Below, one piece after another: positions 8,110-15,800 of a DNA stretch of 24,178 nucleotides. Each line of letters opens with the position of its first letter. The first letter of the stretch is position 1. The translations under genes were made by a program, and so were the position numbers. The DNA lies in the IMG/VR virus record IMGVR_UViG_3300007511_000150, positions 1 through 24,178 of that record; one strand, 5' to 3'. The notes below the pieces were generated by a model. It did not search any database and was not told where the DNA came from. It saw nothing but the letters and a program-made list of their open reading frames with translations. Source of the DNA: a virus.

Positions 8110-9762
8110 TTAGAATTCAATTATTAACTTAACATCTTCTATTTGATCATCGGCTCTTGTTACAGGTGAACGGTTTTCCACATATAACACATCCCCAGAA
8201 AATTTTTCCATATCTCCACCAGCAACGGCGCTAGTATTAGCAGAACCAGAACTAGTTCCACCAGTAATAGTTTCATTTGCTTGGAAAGATCCAGCAATAC
8301 CATCAAAACCGGCGGTTGTATTACTACCAGTAGTAACATCAACCAATCTAAGAGTTGTATTACTCTTAAAGTCAACTACTTTACCAGTTGCACCAGATAG
8401 TGCACCCGTTATAACTTCATCTTCAGAAAATGCTGTACTATTCCAAGACTGAATTGTAGCAGTTACACATTGATCAAGTGTAGATGAAGTGGCCACATCA
8501 CCATTAGCAAATAATGGTTGAGCCAAAAGACCGATCTTACGGAAATCGTTGTTTGTAGTAAAGTTACCAGATTCCCCGTATTCCAATCGACTGTTGACCA
8601 TTACAAAGAAACCTCCAAGTTCTTCAACTGCATCATCACCATGACCACCTCTTGGTCCAATGATAGGTGAAATTGCACCAGAACTTCCAGAGTTTGTGGA
8701 AATGGTTGCCACGGCATTACCATAATTATTTCCACCAGAAATAACTACAATATCTCCAATAACACCAGATGCGGTATTTGTGGCACGTACATTAGCACCT
8801 TGTCCATCACCAGTAATTGCAACTTTAGGGGCGATAGAGTATCCATCACCGTCTGCAGGAACATTTGAACTTGCAAGTGCAGGAGTCCAAGTTACAACCT
8901 GAGTACTAGATTGGTAATCTGTAATTGTTCCACCTTTACCAGTAACACCACTACCAGAATCAGAAGTAAAATAAATGTCACAATCAACAATATCATCTGT
9001 AGAAAGTCCAGATCCAGTAATCTTACAAGTAGTTGTAGTTTCTGTATATCCAGATTGAACAGTTCCAGATTCAAATTTGTATGCACTACCTCCATTAGTT
9101 ACATGAGCTACATCAATAGCGCCATTTCCAGAAGTATTTGCTGCAATTTCAACATCAAACTGGAAAGACGAATCGGTTGTATTTGCGATTGCGTTATTGG
9201 CCTTACGTACTCTTTGTGCGGGCATATAACTAGGAGTTACAAATTTAAGAGCTCTCGCTGCAGAAATCTGATACATGAATTTCCATTTATAACTGTCACC
9301 AGTTTCTACAATGGATGTTCCTGTTCCTGAGGGTTTTGTGGTTGATGTTCCACCAGAGTTATTGTTGGCGAGACATTTATATACATTATAGTCATCAGTC
9401 ATTACATAGAATTGTTGATCCCATAATGAATTGTTTGCATGAGTATATGCAAAATAATTTGATCCGGTTGTCCAATCATACCTTGGTACAACATGACTTA
9501 CTTCCGTTGATCCAATTTTCTTGGCTGCAATCATGTCTCTCCAATGATTATATACCGTATTGGAAACAGAATCAGTAGGCGTTGGTGGAGCTGTATCATC
9601 TGTCCACGGGGTTACTTTACCTATAAAAAGGTACATATTTGTAGTAAGTGCCCCACTCGCATCTGTAACGGCATCCCCCGAAGTAGCCGTGACTTCATCA
9701 AACGCTTCCACAAATTGTTTAGCGTTGTGAATTCTAAATTTATTGGTTACTATAGCAGGCAT
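8110..9762 (-). CDS. 8: Baseplate wedge protein gp8-like, with internal insertions (550 aa)
   Basis: gp8 is a baseplate wedge subunit that binds gp7 and gp10 at the periphery in T4. This protein matches T4 gp8 in order: IVTNKFRIHNAKQF near the N-terminus (T4 IVTSKFRTEKMLNF), PTDSV then VVPRYDW at ~60-95 (T4 PTDSV, VIPRRDW), YKWKFMYQI near 160, DFRKIGLLAQPL at ~410 (T4 GFRQISIITNPL), and SGDVLYVENRSPVTRADDQIE at the end (T4 SGEMIYMENRPPIIMAMDQTE). T4 gp8 is 334 residues; the extra ~215 lie in two inserts at ~195-385 and ~425-520, made of Gly-Tyr and GETITG-type beta modules. GGAGGA at 9771-9776, 8 bases before the ATG, fixes the start, and a late promoter precedes it. Identification is confident. 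Confidence 0.93.
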   Translation of the reverse strand: MPAIVTNKFRIHNAKQFVEAFDEVTATSGDAVTDASGALTTNMYLFIGKVTPWTDDTAPPTPTDSVSNTVYNHWRDMIAAKKIGSTEVSHVVPRYDWTTGSNYFAYTHANNSLWDQQFYVMTDDYNVYKCLANNNSGGTSTTKPSGTGTSIVETGDSYKWKFMYQISAARALKFVTPSYMPAQRVRKANNAIANTTDSSFQFDVEIAANTSGNGAIDVAHVTNGGSAYKFESGTVQSGYTETTTTCKITGSGLSTDDIVDCDIYFTSDSGSGVTGKGGTITDYQSSTQVVTWTPALASSNVPADGDGYSIAPKVAITGDGQGANVRATNTASGVIGDIVVISGGNNYGNAVATISTNSGSSGAISPIIGPRGGHGDDAVEELGGFFVMVNSRLEYGESGNFTTNNDFRKIGLLAQPLFANGDVATSSTLDQCVTATIQSWNSTAFSEDEVITGALSGATGKVVDFKSNTTLRLVDVTTGSNTTAGFDGIAGSFQANETITGGTSSGSANTSAVAGGDMEKFSGDVLYVENRSPVTRADDQIEDVKLIIEF

Positions 9763-9820
9763 TTTATTATTCCTCCAAAAAGTCTAATATGTTAATTAAA
9801 ATTATCAATTCCCATTGTTA

Positions 9821-9828
9821 TATTTATA
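9821..9828 (-). promoter_or_regulatory. T4-type late promoter for gp8
   Basis: The minus strand reads TATAAATA, an exact match to the T4 late promoter -10 octamer recognised by the phage sigma factor gp55. It lies in the 73-base gap between the gp7-position stop and the gp8 start, the longest gap in the window. It leaves a leader of about 50 bases ending in a strong GGAGGA ribosome site. Placement and exact match make this the best promoter in the window. Confidence 0.8.
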
Positions 9829-9835
9829 AAAAAAT

Positions 9836-12800
9836 TTATGTATAACGTACTGCTGAAGTGATAGATGTTTCTTCTTCTGTAAGTGGAACACCTGATCCTG
9901 ATTCAAAAACCATAAGATCATCATTCTCCATTAAGAAGTTCCATGTTGTTTGTTTCCAAAATGGAACAGCATCAGTACCACCCCAATGTTTTCTGGTTAC
10001 AACTAAAGTATCATCATCTGTAATAGATGAAATCTTAAATTCTCCAGGTTCTGTAAATAGTATCTTTGTTCCATCCTCTAGTAATAAATCATCAGACAAG
10101 GCATCAGAAGTTTCCATAATAAGTTGTCCTGAATCATCTTCAAGATACATAATATCTCCTGCCTGAGAATCTTCACCTAAAAGATAAAAACTTTCATCAG
10201 TAGTATTTAGGTCATATCCACCTTGGATACCGTCTTGCATTCCTCCTTGATCAGTAAAATCTCCAATAAATTTAAATGTAGCAAAACCCGCGAGATTAGA
10301 ATCCTCTGAACTAATAAACCACCTGAAATCTCTTATTTGTACACCTCTCACATATTCCATTACATCATCTTCTACGTGCATTACTCTCATTGTTTCGTGT
10401 TCTAATCTTTCATCTGTTTCTAGTAAGATTTCAACATCAAAATCTGTATCTTCTAGAAGAATATTTTCATCTCCTGTATGAAATACATCACCGACACGGA
10501 GTTCTTCTGTAAATACTGTATTTGTTCCAGTTACAGTTGTGCCATTATGAGGAATGGAAATCCGACCTGACATTTGTTCAGGTTCTTTTCTTTCTGTTTT
10601 GGATGTTCGTATAGCAGCAAAATTATGAGAAAGAGTATAAGGAGTAATTAATCCTTGACCCTCTACTCCTGCCGGGTTGTCAAATCCAGCCATCCATTTA
10701 TGTAAATCTGAACCAGCTGTTCCTGCACAATAATAATAAAGATTTCCAGATTCAGGCATCTTCATTAAAATATACGCACCAGGTTGTCCCGCAATTCCTA
10801 CACGGGTAACATCAGTAGTATATTCTGATCCACTATTATGATGACCATTTAAAGTAGTAGAAAATGCCATTAAGTGTTCTTCTCCTGAATCATTATCAAA
10901 ATTAGAAGAATCACTCACATCCCATTTATAATATACTCCAGGTTCAAATACAATATTTGGATGTTGTACTCCATCTAAAAAGAACCTATGTTTAGATTGA
11001 CCCATAGCAGTTGTCATTACAATTGTTCTTACGGGTTTAGTATAATCAGAAACTCCGCCGGTTCTACCAGGAATAAGTTCAACTTCACCATTTAAAGTTT
11101 TTACATGGCCCTCTTCAGTACTTATTCTAATATTATTATTCTCAAGAATCATATGAGAACCATCCTCCATGAATAAATTATATCCACTATTCTCATATAA
11201 ATTTAAATTAAATTCAGGAGCAGTTCCGTCTCTAACTCCACCCATTTCATCTTCTAATTGAGTTCTTATATCATCTTCTGCACAAAAAATCTGACTAGAA
11301 TCTTCAGTAAGTAAATGTCCCAAAAATGTCCAGGGTAATTTATTAGCTGGTGTTATTTCAATAGTTGAAGTTTTATTAGGATTTTCTTCTGTAATTGCTC
11401 TGGATCTGTCTTCATGAATGAGATGATCATCATTTTCCATTAAAATATGCCAACCCATTTGATCTACTAAATCGGCTTGAACTTCTACATCTAACAGTAA
11501 ACTGCATTCCAAAGATTCTTGTAGATTAAATTGTACATGATTTTCTATTGATGTGCCGATACTAACAATTTGAGTATTTGCTAATATCACCGGCCGATAG
11601 TAAGGTGCAGCTATAAATTGTACTTGTACATTACTTAAAGCTGGAGTAATTTCAACTTCACCAAACCATCTCAAAATACGATCATGTCCTATAATAAATC
11701 TAGCCAATCGTGTAGATTCATCACCCTCTTCTATGAAATGTCCTCCATCTTCTAACATTAGATGGAATTCTAAAGATTCTTGTAGATTAAATTGCACTTG
11801 ATTTACATTGTTCTTATCAATTCCATAATCCTTTTTCTCAAGATAGAAATAACTTGCATTAATTGCATCATCTTCATTCTCTATCAAACTACCATCTTCC
11901 ATTGAAAGCCTACCCAATGAAGTAAGTTTATCAACGTATTGATACAATGGTGCAACTTGTTTAATTGTCCAAGATTGTCTTTCCAACATCATATGATCTT
12001 CTGGTTGGCTTCCACCGAACCAGAAAGTTCGTTCTTCATAAATTAAATTGCTACCATCTTCACCAATTATATTTCCAGCTCCATCTGTCCACTCTTCAAC
12101 AGCTATTAAGTAAACATAAGAAGTGTCCTCATATGTGATTTTACTTCCATCCTCCATAAGTAAATCATAACCCAAACCTTTAAAAAGATTTAAATTAACA
12201 TGAGTACGTAATTGTGGAATACTTGAATACTGACCATCTACACTATCTGTATCCTCTTCAAGTGAAATAAATCTAACAGGACCTTGACCAGCAGTTCCAG
12301 AAGTTTCATCTAAAAGATATGCGGGACCATCTTCCGTTAAATCTTCTAAAAGAATATCACTATTGAAACTCATATCAATGGTTGTTGCACCAGATTCAGG
12401 AGTTGGAAAACTTAATTTCGGATAAAGAAATGTTCCTCCATGTTCAAGTAAAAATTTTTCATTATCTAATTCATCCGATAATGCATCATTGAATGGCGCT
12501 TCCCAATTTGAAGTATTTGCTCTCCAACCATTTGCAAATGCTAAAGTTTCTACTTTAATTGTCCCACCACCTGTAGCAGTCTGTGCGGTGGCAGCCGCTC
12601 CGGCTCCAGGATCGCCTCTGTATAATACTACAGTATAAGAATTTGAATTTGGAACAGTAGAAACTTCATATCTTCCATTCCAAAAATCTTGTGTTGCTTT
12701 AGTAATTTGAATTTCATCGCCGACTTCTAAATTATGTAATGTTTCTGTAATAGTAGCATATATAATAGAACCTTCTGCGTGGGTTCTTTGCATTGTAACA

Positions 12801-15800
12801 TTTCTGAAATCCTCTATTAAAAGATTTTCGTCATTTCTTACATCAATCTTTCCATCCATTGCTTGCCAAGGATGTTTCATGGTCTGTAATTCTATTATTC
12901 CACCACTTGGATCTAGATAAGATTGATATCCACCACCCGCTACTGTAGAAGTTGGTTTATGTTGAACATTTGCAAAAGAATTAATTGTAGGAATAGTTAC
13001 ACGATATCTTGGTGAATATCCTCCCGCAGTACGTGCAGTATTAGAGTCTGTAGAATTTATATCACCAGATCTACCAGCATCAAACATTGCTGCAGATTCT
13101 TTATTACGAAATGCCACCTCTCCAAACATTAACATTCCAGACGGGTGAACTAATCGTTTTACACTATCACGATAATCAGTAACATCAAAATCTGTTTTCA
13201 ATACATAAGAAAAGTCTTGATAATACCTGTTATCTTGTAACTTTGGTGTTCCACTTAATAATCCTTTACCCCCTGTATAATATCCAGCATATTCAGCAAA
13301 AGCACCTAATGTAGCAGTAAGAACAGCATTTCTATTTCCTGTAGTTGTAGATAGAGTTGGAAGAGATGTATAACCTGCACCAAAATTATAAACTTCGATT
13401 GTCTTAATAGCTCCAATTGCAATAGCTGAAACTCCAACGGTTGCATTATTTCCTTTTAGTGAAGTATCTACAGTATATGTGTTATAAGAAGATAAGTATG
13501 CAGACACCACACCCCTAACTCTCAATTCTCCATTAATAGTTGCTGATCCATCTTCTGGTAAAGTAAATGAATAAGTATTCGTAGTTAGAACAGTAATTTC
13601 TCTAGTACCATTGATAGTTGTAGTTAATGCTCCTGTAAATTTAATTTTATCGCCGGTTCGTAAATTATGTCCTGTATCTGTTACTGTAACAGTTCTATTT
13701 CCAGATCCACTTCCTACCGCAGTAACTGTTCTTTGTTCACCCCATGTTACTACGCCATTATAATTAAGAACATATGTTTGCCCACTCCCTATTGCCTTAG
13801 AAGTTTCAACTTCAATGGTTGTTGAATTAGAAAATCCTGTTACAGTTGTAGTTGATGAATCTGCATAAACTAAAGTGCCTCTGACAACATCATTTGGAAA
13901 ACTTGCAGACGCGATAGTTACTACAACATCATGATCAGTTATAAATTTATCATTACCATTTTCATGAATAAATCCAGATGAATCGGAAACACCTTCTTGT
14001 TGTAAATAAAATCCCTTTTGTGTAATTGTCCCTGAACTAACAGTTGAAATTGTATTAGTATAAGAAGTAAGTCTTTCTGATGTAGGTCCTGTTTCAGTAA
14101 ATACTCTTGAACTACCTTGAAATAATCCATCTGCCGGATCATCTTCATATGCAATAATATCTTCATTTTCCATCAACAAATATTCTGTTGTAGATGAAAA
14201 CGTATTAACAGTTGTCATTTGGAAACGGAGAGTTGTATTACCATCCGCAATATAAGGTCTTACTGGCTTAGGCTTATCAATAAAATCAAGAACCTTTGCT
14301 CTAGCAGAAAAATCATCATTATATACATAACTGTTTTTTACAAAATTATTGGCAATTGCCATATAAGTTAATTTATATGTTTGTGCAGCATCATTTATTC
14401 CAAAATTCTTTTCGGTTTCTACTTTAACAGAAGAAGTATTTGTAACAGAAGTAATAAAATCAGTATTACCATTTGCATATTCAATTTTTAATAAACCAGA
14501 ATTAGCATCAGGAAAAGTGCCACCAGATAATGTAACAACATTTCCAGTTTGAGTAATTGTACCAGTAGTATAAGTGTGAAGATTTAAATTAACCAAAGAA
14601 TTATTTGCGCCAGTAATATCTAATGCATTTCCAAGAGTAGACATATAGCCATTTGTTACTGTAACGACAGGAGAAGCTTCATATTTTTCACCACCCGCTG
14701 TTATTTGACAAGCAGAAATTGCACCAGTATTTTTTGTACTCGTAGTAAAAGCACCTTGAGTTAAATGTGCTACAGTATCTCCTGATTGACCAAAGGCATC
14801 AGTAATCGTAACATTTGAACTACTATTGACTGATTGGACTGCAGGAGTATTACTTAATTCAAATGTAATACCCGTGTGAGTAAGTGCACTATCATGTGAA
14901 TTTGCGGATTTAGTAGCATATGCTTTTGTTCTTGCTGGATCATATACCATAACGGTATCACCATTAATAAAATTATTAACAGATGTGATATCTGGTAATA
15001 CGGGATCAACATATATTGAACCTACAGTATATAATATTTGAGTACTATTTGCTCCTATAATAGTACCCCAAACAGTATTTGATCCATAATCAATATCGTA
15101 TATTTGACTAGATGAAATCGAATGGCTATCTTTAACTGATATTACTGTGGTATTTGTATATCCAGTAATAATAGTTGTATTACCATTTGCATAGGTAAGT
15201 TTACCACCTACAATATCTCGTCTTTCTGCTTCAGAAAGGGGAGTATCTAATGTTATAGTAGTTCCTGTTTGTAATAATCCAATATTATCACCAAGCTCAC
15301 TTCCAATTCTTACTTTTTTATGTAATAGTTGGCCAGCTTTTAAAAACTGAGTATTCATAAATGGCGACGCTGAATCAAAATATTTTCCATTTGTTATTGT
15401 TGCTCGAAATACTACTGAACTATTCGCCCACAAATGAGTATTTGCATTATGACCCTTCAGCGTTGCATCATAATCAGCTGCATTTATTAAAGTATCTCTA
15501 AATGTTGCAACTTGATCTGAATTTATAACTGTTTGGTGGGTTGTAATAATTTCTGAAACTCTTGCGGCTGCTCCTGAACCACCTGTGCCCTCATCAATAA
15601 ATTTAAGAACATCACCTACAGAATAACCATCTCCTGAGTCGAGAATATCTATGCCCTCAACAACAGCATCTGCAATAGTTGCAACCCTTGCCTTTGCATC
15701 TTGTCCACCTCCACCACTAATAGAAATTTCATCGCCAATTGTATATTCTGTCCCTCCAACATCTACAGAAATTCCCTTTACAAGACCAGAAGTAAAGGCA

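Noticed and set aside
8911-9330. A 139-codon open frame on the plus strand, antisense to gp8
   Set aside because: It is opposite a confidently identified gene, is dominated by Ser/Cys/Arg/Ile from reverse-reading Thr/Asn codons, and has no ribosome site or known motif.
9792-9815. Seven-codon open frame (MGIDNFN) in the gp8 leader
   Set aside because: Too short to judge, no ribosome site, and its ATG would lie at about the transcript start.
9828-9838. T-rich run after the gp7-position stop as a transcription terminator
   Set aside because: No convincing GC-rich stem precedes it, and it merges into the gp8 late promoter.
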